From: Lachnospiraceae bacterium UBA3689
GTDB taxonomy: Bacteria; Bacillota; Clostridia; Lachnospirales; Lachnospiraceae
Assembly: GCA_002371465.1 (NCBI GenBank)
Contig: DFIU01000026.1
Span: 1 to 64,000, forward strand
DNA: 64,000 nt
Reading direction: 5' to 3'
Both the position numbers and the translations under genes were made by a program. Positions within the stretch are counted from its first letter, which is position 1. Every line of letters begins with the position of its first letter. Of the stretch, positions 28,194 through 36,232 are shown piece after piece. The notes under the pieces are model-generated. The model searched no databases and was not told the origin of the DNA. It worked only from the letters and a program-made list of their open reading frames with translations.

Positions 28194-30170
28194 ATGGGAG
28201 CAAGAACATACCAGGGAAAAGAGAGATATCCACATCTGCTGTCGCCGATCCGTATTGGGAATCTCCGGCTGAAGAACCGCATCATTGCGGCACCGTCAAG
28301 TCCGGGCATGATCGATACTAATGGCCACATGACGCACGCCATGCAGGCCTACCTGGAGACAAAGGCCAAGGGCGGTGCAGCTGTCGTCACCTACGGAGAG
28401 TCAATCGTACATTCCACGACGGGCAAGCAGCACAATATGCAGATGCAGCTGGATTCCTACGGCAATCGCCAGGGCTTAAAGGAGTGCGCAGAGGCTATTC
28501 ACCGGGCGGGGGCATACGCGAATATTCAACTGTCCCACGGCGGAAAATACGCGGGCCTGGCCAGCGTCGGTGGTGACGAAGACAAGGAAGGCCGGATCGC
28601 CTATGGTCCGAGTCATGAGATCACCCCTGTCGGCGAGGTACAGGAGATGCCGCGGGAATTGATCTATGAGATCATTGAATCCTATGGCAAAGGTGCGGCA
28701 CTGGTCAAGGACTGCGGCTTTGATATGGTCCAGGTCCATGCGGCTCATGGCTGGCTGTTCTCCCAGTTCCTTTCACCGGTGATGAATAAGAGAACCGATG
28801 AATTCGGCGGAAGCCTGGAAAACCGGGCCCGCTTCCTGTTGCTGGCTCTTGATGCCGTGCGGAAGGCCGTCGGTCCCAGATTCCCGATCGAGATCCGGCT
28901 GTCGGGCGACGACATGATGAAGAATGGTCTGGGCGAAAAAGACTGTATCGAAGTGGCTAAGATGGTGGACGATAAAGTCGACCTGATCAATGTCTCCTGC
29001 GGCAATCACGAGGACCCGGAGATGTTCTGCCGGACTCATCCGTCCGCTTTCTGGCCGCGCGGCGTAAATGTCTATCTGGCTGCCGGCATCAAAAAGCATG
29101 TAAAGACTCCGGTGGCCTGTGTGGGGTCCCTCAATGATCCTGCCCAGATGGAACACATCATCGCTTCCGGCCAGGCTGATATCGTGGAACTGGGCAGGGC
29201 GCTGGTTGCGGATCCGGAAATTCCCAATAAGGCGATGCATGACCAGGCCGATGATATCACCCCCTGCCTGCGCTGCTATGAATGCTTCGGCGAGATTGTC
29301 AAAAGTGAGATGATCAAGTGTACGGTGAACCCGATCATCGGCCACGAGCTGGAAGAAAAATACGGACACAAGGCGCCTGAGCGGAGCAAGAAGGTTCTTA
29401 TTGTCGGCGGCGGACCGGGTGGAATGGAGGCGGCGATCGTTGCCTCCAGCCGCGGACATGAGGTGACCCTCTGTGAGAAATCTTCTGTCCTCGGAGGTAA
29501 CCTGCATCCCGCAGGAGCAGCCTATTTTAAGGAAGATATCGTCAAGCTGACCGGTGTCCTCGAAAGAAGACTGAAGAGATCAGGCGCAAAGGTGATGCTG
29601 AATACGGAAGTTACGCCGGATCTGATTCGGGAGTTGAATCCGGACGCCCTCATCGTCGCGATCGGCTCCAGGGAGTGGAAACCGGGCTTTATTCCGGGCA
29701 TTGACCGTCCCAATGTCGTGATGGCGATCGACGCGGAGATGCATCCGGAGAAGTTGGGCAGAAAGGTCGTGATCATGGGCGGAGGTCTTGTCGGCGGCGA
29801 AGCTGCCATCAGTTTCCGTCATGAGGGTCACGATGTCACAATCGTCGAGATGAAGGACAAGATCGCCGGAGAGGTCAACAGCTTCTATCGGGGAGGCCTG
29901 ATGCCTCAGATTGAGAAGGCGGCGACCTGCTGTGTCAACACGACCGTGAAGGAGATTCTGCCGGATGGAGTTCGTGTAAGCCGCGATGGAGAAGAATTTG
30001 TGATTCAGGCAGATACCGTTGTCTGCGCTCTGGGTTTCAGAACCGATGATCAGACCGTCGACGCGCTTACAGCAGAGGTTGATGAGAACTATATTATTGG
30101 CGATTGCAGGAATGTGGGGATTATCTATCATGCGATGAGCCAGGCTTATGATGCGGCGATGATGCTGTAA
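28194..30170 (+). CDS. enoate reductase / 2,4-dienoyl-CoA reductase-type flavoenzyme (BaiCD-like)
   Basis: A 658-residue old-yellow-enzyme fusion that reduces an activated C=C bond. Residues 1-350 form the FMN barrel, with VHAAHGWLFSQFLSP at 181-195. A [4Fe-4S] site follows: Cys358, Cys361, Cys364, Cys376. The FAD/NAD(P)H half has GGGPGG at 405-410 and a second Rossmann GGGLVGG near 586. The layout equals 2,4-dienoyl-CoA reductase, BaiCD/BaiH and daidzein-reductase-type enzymes. HGW replaces the commoner HGY in the active-site strand. GGGAGG precedes the ATG. Natural substrate unknown; an unsaturated acid, enone or flavonoid is possible. Confidence 0.85.
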   Translation: MGARTYQGKERYPHLLSPIRIGNLRLKNRIIAAPSSPGMIDTNGHMTHAMQAYLETKAKGGAAVVTYGESIVHSTTGKQHNMQMQLDSYGNRQGLKECAEAIHRAGAYANIQLSHGGKYAGLASVGGDEDKEGRIAYGPSHEITPVGEVQEMPRELIYEIIESYGKGAALVKDCGFDMVQVHAAHGWLFSQFLSPVMNKRTDEFGGSLENRARFLLLALDAVRKAVGPRFPIEIRLSGDDMMKNGLGEKDCIEVAKMVDDKVDLINVSCGNHEDPEMFCRTHPSAFWPRGVNVYLAAGIKKHVKTPVACVGSLNDPAQMEHIIASGQADIVELGRALVADPEIPNKAMHDQADDITPCLRCYECFGEIVKSEMIKCTVNPIIGHELEEKYGHKAPERSKKVLIVGGGPGGMEAAIVASSRGHEVTLCEKSSVLGGNLHPAGAAYFKEDIVKLTGVLERRLKRSGAKVMLNTEVTPDLIRELNPDALIVAIGSREWKPGFIPGIDRPNVVMAIDAEMHPEKLGRKVVIMGGGLVGGEAAISFRHEGHDVTIVEMKDKIAGEVNSFYRGGLMPQIEKAATCCVNTTVKEILPDGVRVSRDGEEFVIQADTVVCALGFRTDDQTVDALTAEVDENYIIGDCRNVGIIYHAMSQAYDAAMML

Positions 30171-30265
30171 TCAGCAGGTGAATCATACAAATCAAAGAAA
30201 AATGTTGTGTTCTTTACCTGATGGACTTGCTATGCTGGTAACAGAAAGTCAATCAATGTGATATC

Positions 30266-30312
30266 GCACTTGTGGGAGCAAGCCGTTGGCTTACGCCGCT
30301 CCCGCACAGTGC
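30266..30312 (+). promoter_or_regulatory. long imperfect hairpin before the aldolase gene
   Basis: GCACT (30266-30270) and GGGAGC (30274-30279) pair with GCTCCC (30298-30303) and AGTGC (30308-30312), and AAGCC (30280-30284) can pair with GGCTT (30288-30292). There is no T tail, so it is not a simple terminator. It lies 35 nt before the ATG of the aldolase gene and may stabilise or cleave the mRNA. Confidence 0.5.
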
Positions 30313-30347
30313 CTGGAAACATAGCAGAAACAGGAGGTAATTAAGTT

Positions 30348-30992
30348 ATGAAATATGAAAAGATCAGAAAGGTTGTCCTGGAGGCAATCCAGACTGCCGT
30401 TGAGCAGGGGCTTGTCCACGGTACATCTGGCAATATTGCCCTTCGGGACGATGAGGATGATGTCGTAGCGATCACGCCCAGTGGTATTTCCTACACAACC
30501 ATGACGGCGGAAGATATCGCAATCGTGGACCTGAACGGAAAGTGGCTGGACGGTCCCTACAAGCCATCATCTGAGACCCCCATGCATACGGCTGTACTTC
30601 GCGCAAGACCGGACATCAAGGCAACCGTTCATACCCATGCCATGTTTGCAACCATTATGGCCATGGGAGAGGACAATGAACTTCGCCCCATCACCCCGCC
30701 CCAGTGTGAGTTCACTCCTGTTCGGATCGTTCCCTTTACCATGCCGGGTTCCGACGATGTAGCGGAGAAGGTTGTAAAGGCGATCGGCAGCGACGGAAGG
30801 TCGGTCCTGATTAAGAACCACGGCATGTTCTCCTGCGGCAAGGATATGAAGGCTGCCATGGCTGCAGCAACGTATACCGAGGAGATGGCAGTTACAACAT
30901 ACTATGCGAAACTGCTGGGCAACTATGAGCCCATGCCCAAGGAAGCGGAAGAAGCTATGAAGGCCCTGATCGCAGCCGATCAGGCAGTATAA
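30348..30992 (+). CDS. class II aldolase/adducin-family protein
   Basis: A 214-residue zinc-dependent aldolase of the FucA/AraD family. The phosphate or substrate loop GTSGN is at 25-29, Glu76 lies in SSETPMH, and the zinc ligands are His95 and His97 (HTHAMF) and His158 (KNHGMF). Family members split or form carbon-carbon bonds next to a ketone, or decarboxylate. A consensus CAGGAGGT precedes the ATG. It sits between the enoate reductase and the ACP. If a true aldolase, it would release an aldehyde for the Fe-alcohol dehydrogenase at 24673. Confidence 0.8.
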   Translation: MKYEKIRKVVLEAIQTAVEQGLVHGTSGNIALRDDEDDVVAITPSGISYTTMTAEDIAIVDLNGKWLDGPYKPSSETPMHTAVLRARPDIKATVHTHAMFATIMAMGEDNELRPITPPQCEFTPVRIVPFTMPGSDDVAEKVVKAIGSDGRSVLIKNHGMFSCGKDMKAAMAAATYTEEMAVTTYYAKLLGNYEPMPKEAEEAMKALIAADQAV

Positions 30993-31053
30993 AGCGTCAT
31001 AGGTCCCTTATTTAGAGCGAATCAATAGAAACTGATAGAGGAGGATTTCCAGG

Positions 31054-31293
31054 ATGAACAGAGATGAAGTAGTTAGTAAGCTGATCGAGTATGCGGCGAT
31101 GGCCTTCAATAAGGATGCCGCTTCCATTCATGAGGATACCGCGATCGCTGATGAGCTTGGCGTTCAGTCCGCTCAGCGCGTCGCCATGACGGCTTCCATC
31201 GAGAATGATTACGATGTCATGATCCCGGTTGCAAGATTTGCCAACTATAAGACGATCGGCGATCTCGCCGACTATATTATGGAGGAGGCTTAA
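31054..31293 (+). CDS. stand-alone acyl carrier protein with unusual attachment motif
   Basis: A 79-residue protein of acyl-carrier-protein length and fold pattern: three amphipathic helices and an acidic surface. The attachment motif, usually D-S-L, reads VQSAQ with Ser39 as the expected phosphopantetheine site; Asp is replaced by Gln. GAGGAGG precedes the ATG, and the thiolase-like gene starts 6 nt after the stop. No fatty-acid-synthesis genes are near, so this is probably a dedicated carrier for the module. It would need activation by a transferase such as the one at 1809. Confidence 0.8.
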   Translation: MNRDEVVSKLIEYAAMAFNKDAASIHEDTAIADELGVQSAQRVAMTASIENDYDVMIPVARFANYKTIGDLADYIMEEA

Positions 31294-31299
31294 GCGCGG

Positions 31300-32583
31300 A
31301 TGGAAGTAAAAATCAACAAGAATATGAGAAGCGTCTCCATTGTTGGGATCGGCGCAACTCCGTTCTTTAATGGTGTGGAAAATGAGACCTACAGGGGTCT
31401 TTCTAACGGAGAACTCTTCGGTCACGCAGCCCTGGATGCGATGAAAGATGCCGGCATCCAGCCCAAGGATGTCCAGTTCTTCTTCCACGGTTCTGCAAAC
31501 CCCTATGTGCTGAACCACTGCATTACGCCGAATATTCAGGTTGCAGACTGGTGCGGTATGCGTGGAAAGGGGTCTATCTCTCACTCCGAGGCCTGCTGCA
31601 CAGGTTATATCGCACTGGAAGAAGCGGTCTTTGCTGTTGCGAGCGGCGCTTATGATGTCGTGCTGACTGGAGCTGCTGATCAGGCAACCAGTATGCCGGA
31701 CGGCAATACACCGGCTCATCGCCGTGTACCCATGACATCCGAGGTCCTCTTCCCGGATCTGGATTCGATTTTTGATGCTGCCTATGGCAGATACCTGGGT
31801 GGCGGTCCCGGCATGAACCACGACGACTGGATCAACTATTATGCTCATGAGTATAATTTCAGCAAGGAGTTCATTGATGATGTCCTTGCCCATCAGGCTT
31901 ATCATTTCCGTCGGGCGGCAACGCTCTGTCCGAGAGCAATCCGCAGAAAGCCTTATGAGGAGATTGCGAAGGAAGCGGGGTATGATGATGTCTGGGAATA
32001 TATGAAGTCCCCCCACAACCCCAAGATGACCCAGTATCTGCGGACATCCAGCGACTCCTGTGTGGCGGATGGCGCGGGCGCCTGCATCGTTGTGCCGACC
32101 GAGATCGCACACAAGTTTACCGATAAGCCGGTCAAGGTCCTTGGCATTGGTGCATCGGTTCTGGATGCGATTGTTCCCCATCTTGAAAAGAAGGCAACTG
32201 CTGAGGCGGCCCGTCAGGTCTATGAACTGACCGGTCTTACTGCAGATGATATGGATATCCTTTATGTCAATGACTTTATCGGATCTTCAGCCTTCCTTGC
32301 TGCTGAAGAAGTTGGTTATCTGCCCAAGGGCGAGGGCTGGAAGTATGTCCTGGATGGCAGTATTGCTTACGATGGCGACAAGCCGATCAACACAAACGGC
32401 GGCCGTACTTCCTATGGTCATGCAATGGCTGCATCTGGTATGGCGGATGTCTTCGAGGCGGTAACCCAGATGCGCGGCGAAGCCGGCGAGCGCCAGGTCA
32501 AGAAACTTCCGAAGCATGTACTCCTGAGAGGATTTGGCGGAGGACAGAATGTCCGCTGCATCATTTTGGAATCCGATTTTTGA
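31300..32583 (+). CDS. thiolase-fold acyltransferase/lyase (SCPx/PhlC/Ltp2-like)
   Basis: A 427-residue thiolase-superfamily protein of the lipid-transfer (SCPx) branch. The likely nucleophile is Cys99 in EACCTGYIALEEA and a catalytic His lies in GHAMAASG (about 374). The second cysteine of biosynthetic thiolases (CxGGG) is absent: the loop reads RGFGGGQN (410-417). This pattern, with a DUF35 gene directly downstream, matches two-subunit PhlC/PhlB or Ltp2/ChsH2 systems that make or break C-C bonds on keto compounds. Here an ACP replaces or joins CoA. Exact reaction unknown. Confidence 0.75.
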   Translation: MEVKINKNMRSVSIVGIGATPFFNGVENETYRGLSNGELFGHAALDAMKDAGIQPKDVQFFFHGSANPYVLNHCITPNIQVADWCGMRGKGSISHSEACCTGYIALEEAVFAVASGAYDVVLTGAADQATSMPDGNTPAHRRVPMTSEVLFPDLDSIFDAAYGRYLGGGPGMNHDDWINYYAHEYNFSKEFIDDVLAHQAYHFRRAATLCPRAIRRKPYEEIAKEAGYDDVWEYMKSPHNPKMTQYLRTSSDSCVADGAGACIVVPTEIAHKFTDKPVKVLGIGASVLDAIVPHLEKKATAEAARQVYELTGLTADDMDILYVNDFIGSSAFLAAEEVGYLPKGEGWKYVLDGSIAYDGDKPINTNGGRTSYGHAMAASGMADVFEAVTQMRGEAGERQVKKLPKHVLLRGFGGGQNVRCIILESDF

Positions 32584-32615
32584 TTGAGTAGAAGACCTGC
32601 AGGAGGCTGAGAAAA

Positions 32616-33053
32616 ATGGTTAGTCAGAAGATTAAAACGGAAGAGTTTTGGAATCCGGAACATGTCGTTGAAAAGTTCTGGAATGGGTTAAAAGAGGGCG
32701 TGATTTACGCCAAGAAATGTTCTAATTGCGGAGCGGTTGAATTCCCGCCCCACCTTGCCTGCAATACCTGCGGCTATCCGGAAACGGAATGGATTCAGCT
32801 GACAGGTAAGGGCAAGCTGAAAAGTTTTGTCTTTACCGGGGTCCTCAACGCCCGTCTTGAGCTGGAGGATCGGGGCCTTAAGTATGTCTGCGGAGAAGTG
32901 GAGCTGGATGAAGGTCCTTCCCTCAACGCAGTCATTCTGGGTATCAATAAGAAGAAGGGCCGTGAGATTGAGGACAAACTCCCGGTACGTGTACGCCCCG
33001 TATTCTATGATATGGGCGAGTACACCACCCTGTTTTTTGAGCTGGACGAGTAA
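32616..33053 (+). CDS. DUF35 OB-fold zinc-ribbon protein, thiolase partner
   Basis: A 145-residue protein with a rubredoxin-like zinc ribbon (Cys35, Cys38, Cys49, Cys52) followed by an OB-fold, the DUF35 layout. Such proteins (ChsH2, PhlB) form obligate complexes with SCPx-type thiolases and bind the acyl-CoA or acyl carrier. CAGGAGG precedes the ATG, 32 nt after the thiolase-like gene. It is the last gene before a large two-way terminator and so ends the module. Confidence 0.82.
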   Translation: MVSQKIKTEEFWNPEHVVEKFWNGLKEGVIYAKKCSNCGAVEFPPHLACNTCGYPETEWIQLTGKGKLKSFVFTGVLNARLELEDRGLKYVCGEVELDEGPSLNAVILGINKKKGREIEDKLPVRVRPVFYDMGEYTTLFFELDE

Positions 33054-33065
33054 GACAGCAGTTCA

Positions 33066-33130
33066 TCACAAAATAGACAGACAGCGGATTCTCCTGGAGG
33101 GGGAGAGTCCGCTGTCTGTTTGTTTTGTGA
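33066..33130. terminator. large bidirectional terminator between convergent genes
   Basis: TCACAAAA at 33066-33073 pairs with TTTTGTGA at 33123-33130, and ACAGACAGCGGA at 33077-33088 pairs with TCCGCTGTCTGT at 33108-33119, with more pairs inside to the loop at 33095-33101. A/T runs on both sides suit termination from both strands, between the DUF35 and EFR1 genes. Confidence 0.9.
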
Positions 33131-33158
33131 TTGGTGAGATTAGGGATGGGGCGGGATT

Positions 33159-34127
33159 TTAGATATCTTCATCACGCAGCGGCTTTGGAACTTTGAGGAA
33201 GGGACGCTGAGGATGCCAGAAAATGTAAGGGTGATCGTAGCCCACATCCTCCGCAGCAATGTGTCTGCGGAAAAGTCCCTCCTTCTCGTCTCGGTCAAGC
33301 ATTTTCTCAAAATTAAGATGCCGGACGCCAAGATCCCGTTGTACCTGCTCCTCCATGGGCGGATCGGTTCGAATGGCTCCAAAGGGGCAGATCATGTAGC
33401 AGTAGGAACATTCGTGGCAGTCGTCGCACATATTTCCGCGGTTCCCAAACACCTGCGGTGTTTGGGACAGATCAATGTAGCCCATAGTACAGTTGTCCAT
33501 GCACAGATGGCAGGAAGGATAGTGGCATTTCTCCGGATCGCGGATAAAATTGCCTTGAGGATTATCCGGATTGGCAAACATCGTGCTGGCAAGGAGGGCC
33601 TGCTCCGTTACCTTGTCATTGATCTCAGGATCCGTATAGCAGAGATCCGTCTGACCTGCAGCAATCTTGGGACTGTTTTCGGCCATCTCCCTTCCGAAGG
33701 ACTCTGCTTCGGCAAAGTCCTGTTCATCCGGGTGGCCCACTGTGTAGTAGGGCTTTGGCATGCCGGGCATCGCTACATCGCCGTACCAGCCTTTGTAACC
33801 GATTACCACAGCAGATTTGCTCTTAATGACGGGGAGAACAACCGGGAAGTAGAGGTGAGGCAGAGTTCCATGGGTATTGAATACAAAGAACTGCCGACCG
33901 TGCTGGTCGGGCATATCGTCGATAAATTTGTGCATATTCGGGGTATCCACCTTCCAGACAGGGCTTCCGATGCCGATTAAGTCATAGTCCTCCAACATTT
34001 CATAGGTTGCCTCCTTCAGGGGACATACATGAATGTATGCACCGGTGCTTTTGATACCACGTGCGATATGTTTGGCGATTTCCTGCGTGTTTCCAGACTG
34101 CGAATAATAAATCAATAACACTCTCAT
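33159..34127 (-). CDS. EFR1-family flavodoxin-ferredoxin fusion
   Basis: A 322-residue EFR1-type electron carrier. Residues 1-150 are flavodoxin (phosphate loop YSQSGNTQ at 8-15), and two iron-sulfur motifs follow: Cys201, Cys206, Cys209, Cys213 and Cys234/237/240, Cys243, Cys247. A C-terminal tail of 70 residues is not recognised. It would carry low-potential electrons between enzymes in the cytoplasm. It is read convergently with the thiolase module and in the same direction as the regulator upstream, which is 64 nt away. Confidence 0.78.
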   Translation of the reverse strand: MRVLLIYYSQSGNTQEIAKHIARGIKSTGAYIHVCPLKEATYEMLEDYDLIGIGSPVWKVDTPNMHKFIDDMPDQHGRQFFVFNTHGTLPHLYFPVVLPVIKSKSAVVIGYKGWYGDVAMPGMPKPYYTVGHPDEQDFAEAESFGREMAENSPKIAAGQTDLCYTDPEINDKVTEQALLASTMFANPDNPQGNFIRDPEKCHYPSCHLCMDNCTMGYIDLSQTPQVFGNRGNMCDDCHECSYCYMICPFGAIRTDPPMEEQVQRDLGVRHLNFEKMLDRDEKEGLFRRHIAAEDVGYDHPYIFWHPQRPFLKVPKPLRDEDI

Positions 34128-34191
34128 AACTTCCTCCTCTGCGAATAAGTTTGCTTTTAACGATTGTAACAGAAATAAATCTATCTGTTTG

Positions 34192-36036
34192 TTAGTTCAG
34201 TTTCGACAGCTGACAGTAGAAACTGCCAATAAAACGGCTGTCTTTAGGGGAAATGGAGGCAAATACAATTCGGCGAATCAGCTTCCGGTTGATCCATGGA
34301 ACCTCTTTATTCAGCGTATAATCTAAAAAGACTGTCTGGGGAACTGAGCCATCCAGAAAATAACAGAACAGCATATCCTCCTGTGGAAAGCCGTATCGCA
34401 TCTGCTTCTCATCCATCATATGATGGATGTATCCCTTTTTTACCAGCAGGTCTGCCATTTCTATGAGCAAGGACCGGATGTCCTTTCCCTGCATTTTTTG
34501 AACACGAAGCTCATTTGGAAAATAGCTCTCCAGTGGATAAGCAAGTTTGGGGAATCTGATCGTAAGTTCCACTTCTTCCAGAGCGGAATTGATTTTTTGG
34601 ATGTCCTTGGGCCGGAGGACGGGAGCTAATGTTACGACCGAGGAGGATTCATACCAGGTCTTTGTATCAGCCAAAGTTGTGAGTATCATGGAAGGACGCA
34701 TCTCTGCCGCTTTTTTGATGTCATGTGGAGTGACCCATCCGATCAATTTCATCCTATCCCCAAACATTAAGCTAATTGATTCCATCAGATAGGCTGCCAT
34801 CGTTGTGTCCAATCCGGTAACGAGGAGGGCTGTCATCTGTCTTTGATCAGTGTCGGCCCTTCGCACCCATGCCGCAGCCAGAATTGGAATCATGTGGCCC
34901 ATTTCTTCCATGCGGCTTTTATAATGGAAGATACCTTCCAATTTCCATTCCAAATAACGATCAATGTCTCCCAGAAAGGGGTACTTCTTTTCGATATCAT
35001 GATAGTAAAATCTCATATTGCTGGTCAGCGCTACCATGTGAAACCGATATTTACGGATTTCGCAGCAAAGTTGGCGGTAAAAAATCTGATCTCCAGAAAA
35101 ATCGAGGCCATATTCCGCCTTTAAATCTCTGAGGAGACTGTCTGTAAGCTGTACCTCTTCCTCTGTCAGCTCGCCGTCGGTAAGGGCATTATTGCAGTGA
35201 TGGAAGACCGATAAAGATTCTGCAAACCACGCATAGTCCCCATCATACGGCTTCATCTTTGTGAATAAGGGGATCTGATCTAAGATTTTCTTTGCCCGCG
35301 CAAGCTCAAGCACAATGCTGTCATTGAGATTTCCTTCATAAAGATGATGGTTCTGCAGGTTTCTGGTGTAAATCAACAGCACGGATAAGGTCAGGTAAGC
35401 AAATTGAAACTCATCCAGCAAAATGCCGCTTTTATGGAGGACACTCTGCAGGACCTGATGAATCGGCTCCAGATATTCGATCCCTTCCAGCCAGGGATTG
35501 TCCTGAATGCCTTGCAGGGAGTTGAAATCCCACATCTCCAAAAACAGGTGCAGCAGAATATTCCTCTTCTTCAGCTCATCATCCTCCATGATCAGAGTAT
35601 TTTTATGAATCTTCAGGTTGATATAGGGCTCATTCTTACACACCTTTTCCTGGATGATTTTCAAATCGCTCTCCAAAGTAGAACGACTGATATACAGCTC
35701 ATCCTCAATATCACAGAGATCCACACTGTCATCAGTATCAATTAACTGCAGGAGGATGTAGTGGATGCGATCATCTCTGGAAACTGCCTTATCCATAGAA
35801 GCCATCAGCTGGCTAAACAGTCTGCGGTTGTCATTTTGCAGTCCATATCCCCGCCCATAATAGGAAAGTATCTGAATGCCGCTTCGCGCCAGTGCGTCAT
35901 TGATGTGAGTGACTTCAGTGCGCAGGGTCCGGGTCGATACCCGAAGTTTATCGGCCAGAACGGAACCGGACACGACATCTGCACTGCTGCTCAGGATATC
36001 CAGTATTTTCTTTTGCCTGGTACTCAAGGAAATCAT
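34192..36036 (-). CDS. BglG/PRD-type transcriptional regulator
   Basis: A 614-residue multidomain activator. It begins with an HTH_11-type winged helix (residues 5-60), then a second HTH near 95-160, two PRD-like domains (about 180-400), an EIIB-like part (about 405-500) and a C-terminal EIIA-like region. This is the layout of MtlR/LicR-type regulators tuned by PTS phosphorylation, though no PTS gene is near. It diverges from the barrel operon at 36233 and probably controls it. Start ATG at 36036 with AAAGGAGG on the minus strand. Confidence 0.72.
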   Translation of the reverse strand: MISLSTRQKKILDILSSSADVVSGSVLADKLRVSTRTLRTEVTHINDALARSGIQILSYYGRGYGLQNDNRRLFSQLMASMDKAVSRDDRIHYILLQLIDTDDSVDLCDIEDELYISRSTLESDLKIIQEKVCKNEPYINLKIHKNTLIMEDDELKKRNILLHLFLEMWDFNSLQGIQDNPWLEGIEYLEPIHQVLQSVLHKSGILLDEFQFAYLTLSVLLIYTRNLQNHHLYEGNLNDSIVLELARAKKILDQIPLFTKMKPYDGDYAWFAESLSVFHHCNNALTDGELTEEEVQLTDSLLRDLKAEYGLDFSGDQIFYRQLCCEIRKYRFHMVALTSNMRFYYHDIEKKYPFLGDIDRYLEWKLEGIFHYKSRMEEMGHMIPILAAAWVRRADTDQRQMTALLVTGLDTTMAAYLMESISLMFGDRMKLIGWVTPHDIKKAAEMRPSMILTTLADTKTWYESSSVVTLAPVLRPKDIQKINSALEEVELTIRFPKLAYPLESYFPNELRVQKMQGKDIRSLLIEMADLLVKKGYIHHMMDEKQMRYGFPQEDMLFCYFLDGSVPQTVFLDYTLNKEVPWINRKLIRRIVFASISPKDSRFIGSFYCQLSKLN

Positions 36037-36063
36037 AGCAGCTTCCTCCTTTCAGTAAGTTTC

Positions 36064-36092
36064 ATCTTACGTTATCTAAAATTGTATCACAA
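36064..36092 (-). promoter_or_regulatory. candidate promoter of the PRD regulator gene
   Basis: Read on the minus strand, TTGTGA (complement of 36087-36092) and TAAGAT (complement of 36064-36069) are 17 nt apart, some 30 nt before the start codon. Both boxes are fair matches. Confidence 0.4.
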
Positions 36093-36145
36093 TCGGTACA
36101 GAAAAGATCAGAGTTCATTTCCGCCACATGGAGGAAAAACATAAT

Positions 36146-36174
36146 TTGATGCAAAATGTCAGATTGAGTATTCT
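36146..36174 (+). promoter_or_regulatory. candidate promoter of the barrel operon
   Basis: TTGATG (36146-36151) and TATTCT (36169-36174) are exactly 17 nt apart, 59 nt before the first barrel gene and divergent from the regulator. A moderate match to the sigma-A consensus. Confidence 0.4.
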
Positions 36175-36232
36175 TAGATCAGTGATAAGGACTGGTTGAA
36201 AAACAGTGAGGAAACAAAGGAGGAAACAGAGC

